Source: CAIUPE01 sp046091665 (GTDB taxonomy: Bacteria > Pseudomonadota > Alphaproteobacteria > Rhizobiales > Beijerinckiaceae). Taken from it: a DNA stretch of 13,631 bases. The notes beneath the pieces were generated by a model. That model was not told the DNA's origin, ran no database searches, and was given only the letters and a program-made list of their open reading frames with translations. Positions within the stretch are counted from its first letter, which is position 1, and each line of letters begins with the position of its first letter. Positions 7,240 to 13,631 of the stretch are shown in pieces. The stretch lies in NCBI GenBank assembly GCA_046091665.1, contig JBJTCD010000098.1:1-13631 (forward strand), written 5' to 3'. Both the position numbers and the translations under genes were made by a program.

Positions 7240-8628
7240 TCACAAGGAGGGTAATCGTAAACGCGTGCGCAATCCGCCAAAATCGGAATCTTCCAGAGAC
7301 AGCGCCCCGCCATAGAGACTGGCCAGATCAGACACAATCGCCAATCCGAGTCCTGATCCTGGGACGGTTTCATCAAGCCTTTGCCCACGGCGCATCACAT
7401 CTGCTCGCTTCTCCACAGGGAGACCCGGCCCATCATCAGACACAATCACTTCGAGAAAATTACGACCATCAACAACAGGAAGTGCCATGGCTTGAATCAC
7501 GATTGAATGGCGCGCCCATTTTGCAGCATTATCAACGAGATTTCCGACCATATCGTCAAAATCGCGACTCTCGCCTCTGAAGCGAAGGTCGGTGGGGCAA
7601 TCCACTTTTATCGCAAGACCTTTTGCGGCGTAGATTTTTAAAAATGTGCGCTGCAAACCGGCAAGCAAAGGTTCGATATCGGTTGCGACACCGATGGCAC
7701 TCGCGCGCGCAGCGGCACGCGCACGTTCCAAATGCCAATTGACCTGATCACGCATGATGTCGGCCTGCTCACGAACCTTATCTGCCAATAAAGTCGATTG
7801 TCCGGAGGCCTCATTCAAGATCACACTTAAAGGAGTTTTGAGCGCGTGCGCCAGATTGCCCACTTGCGTACGGGCGCGTTCAAGAATGTCGCGATTGGAC
7901 TCAATCAAAAGATTGATTTCACTCGCAACAGGCGCGATGTCATCGGGAAATTCGCCTTCCACATGATCACTCAAACCACGTCGAATGGAACTAATTTGTA
8001 AAGACAGGCGTGAAAGAGGAAGCAAACCAAATCGAACTTGGAAGATCGTGATCACACCGAGGACACAAGCCAAAAGAGCAAAAGCTGTCCATAATGCATT
8101 CTTGAAATTTTGGATGGTTTGCTCGATCTCATCCGCATTACCCGCAATTTGAACGAGATAACGAGCGCCATCCGGCAATTCAAGCGCGCGCTCCACAAGC
8201 CGCAAGCGGCGTTCGTCAGGACCTATTATATATCCCTCGCGACTTGCGCCATCATGCGCAGGGACATGAAGATCTTCAAGTCGGGGGAGACGCCCACCAA
8301 AAAGCGAGAGCGAAGAAAAAACATTCTGTGGCGCAGAGCCTTCAATACGTATCTGCCAGTACCATCCAGAGAGAGGTAACGTAAAACGCGGATCACCCAG
8401 TCCATAAGGATCAAAAGCATTCGCCGTATTCTTAGAGGCAATACTTGCTGCCATCGACTGGATATAGACATATAGTCTCTCGTCAAACGCCCGTTCTGCG
8501 GCGCGACGATAAATCTCAGACAACACGAAAGCTGCACCAACGAGAATAATGATGCTGCTTAAAACCGATGTCACAACAAGGCGGACACCAATTGAAATGC
8601 GGGAGAAAGGGAAAGAAGACGGACGCAT
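7240..8628 (-). CDS. feuQ: Membrane sensor histidine kinase (FeuQ-like)
   Basis: A sensor kinase of about 462 residues partnering the regulator just upstream. Numbered from the adjoining GTG at 8631, a first membrane helix covers about 15-38, a periplasmic sensor region 40-175 and a second helix 178-198, followed by a HAMP-like linker. The dimerisation/phosphoacceptor box has H262 in NLAHALKTPLSVI, the variant typical of PhoQ/FeuQ-type kinases. The ATPase domain shows the N-box (N368 in NLVDNAAKW), G1 (DDGPGLP, 399-405) and G2 (GSGLGL, 425-430). The start may be the ATG at 8628 or the GTG at 8631, 4 to 6 bases after the regulator stop. In Sinorhizobium, FeuPQ responds to osmotic conditions and controls cyclic glucan export; that role here is inference from family. 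Confidence 0.95.
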   Translation of the reverse strand: MRPSSFPFSRISIGVRLVVTSVLSSIIILVGAAFVLSEIYRRAAERAFDERLYVYIQSMAASIASKNTANAFDPYGLGDPRFTLPLSGWYWQIRIEGSAPQNVFSSLSLFGGRLPRLEDLHVPAHDGASREGYIIGPDERRLRLVERALELPDGARYLVQIAGNADEIEQTIQNFKNALWTAFALLACVLGVITIFQVRFGLLPLSRLSLQISSIRRGLSDHVEGEFPDDIAPVASEINLLIESNRDILERARTQVGNLAHALKTPLSVILNEASGQSTLLADKVREQADIMRDQVNWHLERARAAARASAIGVATDIEPLLAGLQRTFLKIYAAKGLAIKVDCPTDLRFRGESRDFDDMVGNLVDNAAKWARHSIVIQAMALPVVDGRNFLEVIVSDDGPGLPVEKRADVMRRGQRLDETVPGSGLGLAIVSDLASLYGGALSLEDSDFGGLRTRLRLPSL

Positions 8629-8634
8629 CACCGA

Positions 8635-9303
8635 TCACGATGCCGGTGGCGGTTCGATCAAATAGCCAAGACCACGGATTGTTTTGATGACATCTACACC
8701 AAGCTTCTTGCGCAGTCGGCCAATAAACACTTCGATCGTGTTCGAATCACGATCAAAATCTTGATCATACAAATGTTCTACAAGTTCAGTCCGCGAAATA
8801 ATTCGACCAATATGATGCATCAAATAGGACATCAGTCGATATTCATGTGACGTGAGCCTAATGGGCTCACCATTAACGAGCACCCGCCCCGCACGGGTAT
8901 CAACCCTGATCGGACCACAAACAAGATCAGATGACGCATGGCCTGTCGCGCGTCGTACAAGTGCGCGGAGGCGGGCGAGAATTTCCTCGATATGGAAAGG
9001 CTTCGTCACGTAATCATCGGCGCCCGCGTCAAAACTGCGAACTTTGTCGCTCCAGCCATCACGTGCGGTTAGAACAAGGACCGGCATTTTACGTCCCGCC
9101 ACACGCCAGGCTTCAAGCACACTGACGCCATCTGTTTTTGGTAAACCAAGATCCAAGATCACAGCGTCATAGGGTTCCGTCTCACCGAGAAATTGCCCCT
9201 CTTCACCGTCGAAGGCCGAGTCCACCGCATAGCCCGCTTGACCCAGCGCTTTAACGAGCTGCCGGTTCAAATCCCGATCATCCTCTACAACTAACAAACG
9301 CAT
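8635..9303 (-). CDS. feuP: OmpR-family response regulator (FeuP-like)
   Basis: A 222-residue response regulator. The receiver domain has acidic residues D8/D9, phosphoacceptor D51 in VILDLGLPKTDG, T79 in LVLTARDGWSDKV and K101 in DDYVTKPFHIEE. The winged-helix domain (about 125-217) includes LTSHEYRLMSYLMHH, SRTELVEHLYDQDFDRDSN and IEVFIGRLRKKLG. These stretches match the FeuP/PhoP type closely, which is the reason for the symbol, assigned from memory of the family and not by alignment. The ATG at 9303 lies 17 bases after the stop of a small exported protein and the kinase follows after a few bases, so the three form one operon. The 11-bp tandem repeat at 9711-9732 is a possible autoregulatory site. 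Confidence 0.96.
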   Translation of the reverse strand: MRLLVVEDDRDLNRQLVKALGQAGYAVDSAFDGEEGQFLGETEPYDAVILDLGLPKTDGVSVLEAWRVAGRKMPVLVLTARDGWSDKVRSFDAGADDYVTKPFHIEEILARLRALVRRATGHASSDLVCGPIRVDTRAGRVLVNGEPIRLTSHEYRLMSYLMHHIGRIISRTELVEHLYDQDFDRDSNTIEVFIGRLRKKLGVDVIKTIRGLGYLIEPPPAS

Positions 9304-9320
9304 AAATGACCACTAAATCC

Positions 9321-9632
9321 CTAAGGCGTAAGCGGCTTGCCAGTCACCGCACTGATATCAATTCGGTTAAGCTTACCGTCTTTAGAAAGAGTCGTGATCA
9401 TATAAACCAATTCGGCCTCTTTGGGGCACAAAGACGCCCGGACGACCTCCCCTCCCGTTTGGGTCCGCGCCGTACGAAACGCATAAATCTGAGGAACAAT
9501 CTGCCCCGAATTCACCAAATCCCGCAATTCCGCGTCGGAAAGACAGGCCGCGCCCGCTCCTTCGGCCCGAACAGGCGAAAAGGACAAAAAGGCCCAAAAG
9601 ACGGCCAAGGAGAGGGAGGGGTAATTAAGCAT
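9321..9632 (-). CDS. Small exported PepSY-like protein, possible FeuN-type kinase modulator
   Basis: A 103-residue protein with a signal peptide (hydrophobic LSLAVFWAFLSFSP, Ala-type cleavage near residue 23) and a mature domain of about 80 residues. The C-terminal part, VYMITTLSKDGKLNRIDISAVTGKPL, has the strand-strand-turn shape of PepSY domains. Two cysteines (C30, C69) could form a disulfide in the periplasm. It is the first gene of the feuPQ-like operon, 17 bases before the regulator. In Sinorhizobium the small periplasmic protein FeuN, encoded beside feuPQ, restrains the kinase FeuQ; equivalence here is inference from position, size and export. The start is uncertain: the ATG at 9632 has a GGGGAGG tract only one base away, too close for a normal ribosome site, and the frame stays open upstream to a TTG at 9815. 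Confidence 0.8.
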   Translation of the reverse strand: MLNYPSLSLAVFWAFLSFSPVRAEGAGAACLSDAELRDLVNSGQIVPQIYAFRTARTQTGGEVVRASLCPKEAELVYMITTLSKDGKLNRIDISAVTGKPLTP

Positions 9633-9710
9633 ACCTCCCCCTATAGCGCTTGCCGTGAACGCTCGCTGAACAAAATCAGACACGAACCCGATCAAGTCGC
9701 TTTGAAAAAA

Positions 9711-9732
9711 TACAGGGAATTTACAGGGAAAT
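9711..9732. promoter_or_regulatory. 11-bp tandem direct repeat, candidate response-regulator box
   Basis: TACAGGGAATT (9711-9721) is followed directly by TACAGGGAAAT (9722-9732), identical at 10 of 11 positions. Minus-strand reading gives two TTCCCTGTA copies 11 bases apart. OmpR/PhoB-family regulators typically bind tandem half-sites spaced about one helical turn, and this one lies 79 bases before the operon that encodes such a regulator. The weak point is that an open frame also runs through the repeat, where it encodes FPCKFPVF. Confidence 0.5.
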
Positions 9733-9925
9733 TCCTTCGAGGTGACGCGGCGGAATCGAAGCTTCTCTGACTTAAGAATACATGCACTAACTTCACCGTT
9801 TAGCATCACAATCAACTCTTCTTTGTCCTCCTGATTTGTTAGTCATTTATCCATGCCACAATCCACGGATTGGAATGACTACTACATGCAATCAAAAACA
9901 CAGCCTGTCACGATACATAAAATTC

Positions 9926-9940
9926 CGGACATTATGTCCG
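9926..9940. repeat. Perfect 15-bp palindrome
   Basis: CGGACAT (9926-9932), one central T, then ATGTCCG (9934-9940): a perfect inverted repeat with an odd centre. Its size and symmetry suit an operator for a homodimeric regulator (TetR, GntR or MarR type) more than an RNA hairpin, because the loop would be a single base. It is not matched to any operator I know. Confidence 0.6.
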
Positions 9941-10028
9941 CTTTTCACACCAACTTTTTATCAGCCCACTCGCAACGAAATAGACGCTTAAATCCTCTTT
10001 CCAATTTGGAACAAATAGTGTACAAGGT

Positions 10029-10080
10029 AAATGAAAAATCGACAACCGTTTCATAGCTGTGTCGATTAAGATTTTCATTT
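10029..10080. repeat. 52-bp imperfect inverted repeat
   Basis: AAATGAAAA (10029-10037) plus ATCGACA (10038-10044) pairs completely with TGTCGAT (10060-10066) and TTTTCATTT (10072-10080): 16 matched pairs, a 15-base loop and a 5-base bulge (10067-10071) on the right arm. No T-tract follows on either strand, so it is not a standard terminator. It could be a structured RNA element, a protein-binding dyad or the remains of a small mobile repeat. Confidence 0.65.
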
Positions 10081-10106
10081 GCGAAACCTTCAAAATTCAG
10101 AGGGCA

Positions 10107-10126
10107 CGAACAACTATTGTTGCTCG
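10107..10126. repeat. Short inverted repeat
   Basis: CGAACAAC (10107-10114) and GTTGCTCG (10119-10126) pair at seven of eight positions around the loop TATT. It lies between the 52-bp repeat and the DUF5681 gene, just upstream of the weak promoter candidate. It may be an operator or a small hairpin; function unknown. Confidence 0.35.
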
Positions 10127-10237
10127 TTGTATGGATGATTGTGAGTTGAAATTAAGTCATGATTATTCAAGCAGCGCAAAAATCCCCCTCTAAATTTTTT
10201 GGAAAGTTTTGCAGAGATTCGACGAAAGCCTTTTAAG

Positions 10238-10996
10238 ATGCAGAAGAAAAAATTTAATACCGCAGCGATATACGATGTGGGGTATGGGAAACCACCAGAA
10301 GCAACACAGTTTGAAAAGGGAAAATCTGGAAATCCCAAGGGTCGCCCAAAAGGATCAAAGAATAAAAATCCACTCGTCAAACTTGATCAATTCAATCTAC
10401 AGTTCTCCCAATCGATGCAATCCTTTATCCCCGCAAATGATGGGACGGGAGATCAACCAAAAACGATCTATTTAGCTTTGCTGGATTTGATAAAGAAAAA
10501 AGCCTTGAGCGGGGATATGAAGGCACTGCAATTTTTGATCAAGACAAGCCATCAAATTGATTACACGGAACGTTTAAGAAGTGAAAAAATTGTAGAAAAA
10601 ATGCAGGAATATAAAGCCATTATGTCTATAGAAATTGAACTAATGAAAAAGAAAGGGTTTTCCATTGATCATGTTCTGCCTCATCCCGATCATATTCATA
10701 TCGATTTAAGAACGGTAGAAGTATTTATTCGAGGCCCAAGCAACAAAAAGGAAAAGCAATTATGGGACATTGCACACGCAGCCATTAAAGACTTGGTAGA
10801 GAGCATAAAATTAAGCGCTCAAAAATATCAAGACTGTAACTCTACAAAAGAAAAAAATAAATTAGTCGATCTCATTAAAACTGATTTAGATCATATCGCC
10901 CAAATACGAAAATTTTTTGAAGGATGGGATATTGTCATTCCTGGCGATGAAATTTGGTCAATACTAAAATCGATTGGAATCATCGATTTTTATTAA
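10238..10996 (+). CDS. DUF5681-type protein of unknown function with AT-hook-like motif
   Basis: A 252-residue protein. Residues about 11-45 match the DUF5681 signature as I recall it: YDVGYGKPPEATQFEKGKSG followed by NPKGRPKGSKNKNP. The GRP core flanked by Lys resembles an AT-hook, so minor-groove DNA binding is possible (inference). The rest has no recognised domain: a helical stretch at about 80-140 and a lysine-rich, mostly helical C-terminus. No signal peptide or membrane helix is visible. The frame opens with a TTG at 10199, but the conserved region suggests the ATG at 10238; neither has a clear ribosome site. Base composition is uneven, with 16 G+C in the 60 bases at 10801-10860 against about half in the ccm genes, suggesting foreign origin. 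It is the only plus-strand gene and converges on the E1 gene. Confidence 0.85.
   Translation: MQKKKFNTAAIYDVGYGKPPEATQFEKGKSGNPKGRPKGSKNKNPLVKLDQFNLQFSQSMQSFIPANDGTGDQPKTIYLALLDLIKKKALSGDMKALQFLIKTSHQIDYTERLRSEKIVEKMQEYKAIMSIEIELMKKKGFSIDHVLPHPDHIHIDLRTVEVFIRGPSNKKEKQLWDIAHAAIKDLVESIKLSAQKYQDCNSTKEKNKLVDLIKTDLDHIAQIRKFFEGWDIVIPGDEIWSILKSIGIIDFY
10966..10990. terminator. Possible bidirectional terminator at the 3' end of the DUF5681 gene
   Basis: AAAATCGAT (10966-10974) and ATCGATTTT (10982-10990) form a perfect 9-bp stem with a 7-base loop, overlapping the last codons of the gene. U-rich sequence follows on the plus strand (the end of the right arm plus TATT), and TTTT ends the stem on the minus strand. 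The stem has only two G-C pairs, so it would be weak. The convergent gene layout supports a terminator role. Confidence 0.4.
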
Positions 10997-11171
10997 TCCA
11001 AAAAAATTGCCAATTCTAACTTTGATTTAACATCTTAGCTATATGAAAATTGATTTTACTGCCTACCACTAAATTCTACACAAATCTTTTATGAAGCAAG
11101 TTATATATTTTTCAAGGCCATAATAGTTACATGCAATATAAAATTTGATAATACGACTATGAGATTGGAAT
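10997..11171. other. AT-rich convergent intergenic spacer
   Basis: About 175 bases between two converging genes, very AT-rich, with no reading frame of note and no GC-rich hairpin with T-tract. The only symmetry seen is a short AATTG-C-CAATT at 11005-11015. If the E1 gene ends by an intrinsic terminator, it is not recognisable here. Confidence 0.6.
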
Positions 11172-13562
11172 TCAGACAATTCGTAGACCTACGGTTGCAG
11201 ATTGTACTGCTTCAAGAATTGCACGCGTATCAATTTCGAAGTGACGATAAAGATCACGAATGGTGCCGCTTTGTCCGAAATGTTCAACACCTAGCGACAC
11301 CATGCGATGACCGCGCACACCGCCGATCCATGACAAGGCTGCCGGATGTCCATCGAGCACCGTAACGAGGAGTGTATGTGGCGCAAGTGAAGAAAGATGT
11401 CGTTCAATTGCTGGGGGTGTTACATTATGGCCTTTCGCGCGGGCTCTTGTTGCGGCGGTCCATCCCGCATTCAAGCGGTCTGTCGAAGTCACCGCGAGCA
11501 ACCCGACATCACGTCTTTTATCCGCGAGCTGGCCGACGGCTTCAATCGCTTCTGGTATTATGGCTCCCATCGCAATAATCACGCAGTCCGGATTGGGACC
11601 CGGTTTTCTTAGCCAATAGGCCCCATCAATCATGTCGGCTTCGATTTCAGGAGACAGCGTGCGCGAGATTTGTTCAACGGGCCTTGTTGATAAGCGTAAA
11701 TAGACAGAGCCACCACTCTCTTCTCTTACCCATGACGAATTTTTGTCTTTTTCTTTCGAGGGAGACTTTTGAAGATAAGCGAATGACCAGCGCATAATCA
11801 CTTCTAGCTCATCAACAAAAGCAGGTTCGAAGGAAGCGAGGCTGTCCTGCGCCATGCCGATCAGCGGTGTGCTGATGGATTGATGAACGCCGCCTTCAGG
11901 AGCAAGCGTTACACCTGATGGTGTGCCCACAAGAATGAACCGGGCATCTTGATAACAAGCATGATTGAGGGAATCGAGGCACCGCGCAATGAAGGGATCA
12001 TATAGGGTACCTATGGGAATCAATCGATCGCCATTCATACTATGCGAGAGACCAAGTGCGGCGAGTAACAAACAGAGATTATTCTCTGCGATACCAAGTT
12101 CGAAATGCTGACCCTGCGGAGAAAAGTCCCAAGAAAAAGTAGAGGGGATTTTTTCTTTTTTGAAAAGATCGGCTACTTTCTCATGAGCAAAAAGGCCACG
12201 GCGATTGACCCATGGTCCGAGATTCGTTGATACCGTGACATCGGGCGAACAGGTGACAATGTGATTGGCAAGTTGATGTTCAGAACGCGCAAGATTTTGT
12301 AAAATGGACCCGAATCCCTGTTGGGTAGAGAGCTTCTTTTCGCTTCGATAATCAAGCTTCTGCGGAACGGCGATGACTTCTGAAGGCAACCGGCGTTGAG
12401 TTTTGAGCGCTTGCGCGCGATCATGAACCCATTTTTTGATGTCGTCTTGAGATTCTTTAATAGCTTCGAACGGATCCCATTCACTACCTTTGCGAATCCC
12501 GAGATCAGTTTGGAAGGCTTCAATCTGCGTAGGGGTCATCAGGCCCGCGTGATTGTCCTTGTGCCCCTGAAACGGCAGACCAAACCCTTTGATTGTATAT
12601 GCGATAAAACATTTTGGCTTATCGCATTTGGCATTCTCAAATGTATTGATGATCAAAGGAAGATCATGACCGCCGAGATTCGACATTAATGTTAGCAAGT
12701 CAGCATCGCTTCTTTTTTCGATCAGCGCTGTGACGGGACCTTGATCGCCAATATCATCAAGTAATTTTTTTCGGAACGCTGCACCTCCTTGAAAACAGAG
12801 GGCGGAGTAAAGTTGGTTGGGACATGTGTCGATCCAATTGCGTAAGGTTTCGCCACCCGGCTCTTCAAAGGCCGCTTCCATCAGAGATCCATATTTTAGG
12901 ATAATGACGTCCCAGCCGAAATTTCTGAAAATTGTTTCGATCTTTTCCCATAGACCTTCGCGGATCACGGCATCAAGACTTTGCCGGTTGTAATCAATAA
13001 TCCACCAGCAATTGCGTAACCCCTGCTTCCATCCTTCAATTAAAGCCTCATAGATATTGCCCTCATCAAGTTCAGCATCTCCTACAAAAGCAATGATGCG
13101 TCCCTCAGGCTTATAACTTTCTTGCTTCGTCAAGCGGACATAATCTTGAACGAGTGAAGCAAAAATAGTCTGCGCGACGCTTAGCCCGACAGAGCCGGTT
13201 GAAAAATCAACATCTTCGCCATCTTTCGTGCGCGAGGGATAGGATTGAAGACCCCCAAAGCCTCGATAATTCTCGAGCGCCTCTCTGTTTCTATTACCGA
13301 GAAGATAATGAATAGCATGATAGACGGGTCCTGAATGCGGTTTGACCGCGATCCGATCCGCCGGCTTCAAAATATGAAACCATAACGCTGTCATGATCGT
13401 GACTAGCGAAGCCGATGATGCTTGATGTCCGCCAATTTTCAATCCGTCTTCATTTACGCGGATGTGATTGGCATGATGGATCATATAGGTCGAGAGCCAA
13501 AGAATTTGTCGCTCAAGCGCCCGCAAATGAGAAAGTGATGCGGTAAAACCTGTTTCTTTCAT
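11172..13562 (-). CDS. AceE-like thiamine-diphosphate 2-oxoacid dehydrogenase E1 / transketolase-like protein
   Basis: A 796-residue cytosolic enzyme of the homodimeric, single-chain E1 (AceE) and transketolase superfamily, expected to decarboxylate a 2-oxoacid using thiamine diphosphate and Mg2+. The cofactor motif is GDAELDEGN (161-169) with N192 in DYNRQSLD; GGHQASSAS (44-52) and STGSVGLSVAQ (121-131) are further active-site segments. KGFGLPFQGHKDNHAG (325-340) corresponds to the AceE region with active-site His residues, and E493 in HFELGIAENN is the glutamate that activates the cofactor. The C-terminal transketolase-type domain covers about 650-790. It is about 90 residues shorter than E. 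coli AceE. The ATG at 13562 has a G-rich ribosome site (GGGGGG, four bases away). No E2 or E3 gene is in the window, so the substrate (pyruvate, 2-oxobutyrate or other) cannot be fixed. Confidence 0.92.
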   Translation of the reverse strand: MKETGFTASLSHLRALERQILWLSTYMIHHANHIRVNEDGLKIGGHQASSASLVTIMTALWFHILKPADRIAVKPHSGPVYHAIHYLLGNRNREALENYRGFGGLQSYPSRTKDGEDVDFSTGSVGLSVAQTIFASLVQDYVRLTKQESYKPEGRIIAFVGDAELDEGNIYEALIEGWKQGLRNCWWIIDYNRQSLDAVIREGLWEKIETIFRNFGWDVIILKYGSLMEAAFEEPGGETLRNWIDTCPNQLYSALCFQGGAAFRKKLLDDIGDQGPVTALIEKRSDADLLTLMSNLGGHDLPLIINTFENAKCDKPKCFIAYTIKGFGLPFQGHKDNHAGLMTPTQIEAFQTDLGIRKGSEWDPFEAIKESQDDIKKWVHDRAQALKTQRRLPSEVIAVPQKLDYRSEKKLSTQQGFGSILQNLARSEHQLANHIVTCSPDVTVSTNLGPWVNRRGLFAHEKVADLFKKEKIPSTFSWDFSPQGQHFELGIAENNLCLLLAALGLSHSMNGDRLIPIGTLYDPFIARCLDSLNHACYQDARFILVGTPSGVTLAPEGGVHQSISTPLIGMAQDSLASFEPAFVDELEVIMRWSFAYLQKSPSKEKDKNSSWVREESGGSVYLRLSTRPVEQISRTLSPEIEADMIDGAYWLRKPGPNPDCVIIAMGAIIPEAIEAVGQLADKRRDVGLLAVTSTDRLNAGWTAATRARAKGHNVTPPAIERHLSSLAPHTLLVTVLDGHPAALSWIGGVRGHRMVSLGVEHFGQSGTIRDLYRHFEIDTRAILEAVQSATVGLRIV

Positions 13563-13631
13563 GCGTCCCCCCTCTGTTTCGATACGTCACAGAAGAGACT
13601 AATCCAACGGAGCGAAAAAATTGAACTAAAT

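Larger units (their letters stand above)
9633..10237. other. Long intergenic region between the feu-like operon and the DUF5681 gene
   Basis: About 600 bases between divergently transcribed genes with no convincing coding region. It holds the tandem repeat at 9711-9732, a perfect odd palindrome at 9926-9940, a 52-bp imperfect inverted repeat at 10029-10080 and a smaller hairpin at 10107-10126. A CTATAG hexamer at 9641-9646 is a possible -10 element for the small exported protein, but no -35 fits it. TTGTGA (10139-10144) and ATTATT (10162-10167), 17 bases apart, form a weak plus-strand promoter candidate for the DUF5681 gene. A 67-codon plus frame at 9853-10056 lacks a ribosome site and looks non-coding. 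Confidence 0.7.

Noticed and set aside
8735..8750. GTTCGAATC-like sequence resembling a tRNA T-arm
   Set aside because: It lies inside the response-regulator coding sequence and no acceptor or anticodon stem can be built around it.
9853..10056. 67-codon plus-strand frame in the long intergenic region
   Set aside because: No ribosome binding site before the ATG, no recognisable motif or export signal, and it runs through the 15-bp palindrome and into the 52-bp inverted repeat. Most likely a chance frame.
10114..10380. 88-codon minus-strand frame over the start of the DUF5681 gene
   Set aside because: It lies antisense to the conserved DUF5681 motif region, and its composition mirrors that motif; it is a shadow frame.

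Overview
The window looks like chromosomal DNA of an alphaproteobacterium, most likely of the Hyphomicrobiales (Rhizobiales). The basis is gene order and protein families: a FeuP/FeuQ-type two-component pair, the cytochrome c maturation set ccmI-ccmE-ccmF-ccmH (cycHJKL), a Do-type periplasmic protease and a second response regulator/kinase pair lie in one direction, an order I associate with rhizobial relatives. The genus cannot be read from the sequence. A sampled line of ccmF has about 52% G+C, so this is not one of the very GC-rich members.

Right to left, following the minus-strand genes: (a) 11172-13562, an AceE-like thiamine-diphosphate 2-oxoacid dehydrogenase/transketolase protein with no visible partner subunit; (b) 10238-10996, plus strand, a DUF5681-type gene with an AT-hook-like basic motif and AT-rich stretches, converging on (a); (c) 9633-10237, about 600 bases with no convincing gene but several strong symmetric or repeated elements (11-bp tandem repeat, 15-bp palindrome, 52-bp imperfect inverted repeat, smaller hairpin); (d) 7240-9632, a small exported PepSY-like protein, an OmpR-type regulator (FeuP-like) and its membrane kinase (FeuQ-like); (e) 6640-7107, a glycine-zipper lipoprotein closed by an intrinsic terminator; (f) 2534-6532, the tightly packed ccmIEFH operon; (g) 928-2415, degP, closed by a second intrinsic terminator; (h) 1-791, a second OmpR-type regulator and the first residues of its kinase.

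Most of the window serves the cell envelope. CcmI, E, F and H carry heme to apocytochromes c in the periplasm, DegP handles misfolded periplasmic proteins, the lipoprotein is envelope-associated, and two two-component systems sense envelope or medium conditions. The small exported protein before FeuP is in the right place and form to be a periplasmic modulator of the kinase, as FeuN is in Sinorhizobium.

No complete new system is evident. The parts most worth a second look are the regulatory architecture of 9633-10237, the small exported protein with its ambiguous start, and the DUF5681-type gene in AT-rich surroundings. No tRNA, rRNA, CRISPR array or insertion sequence was recognised.
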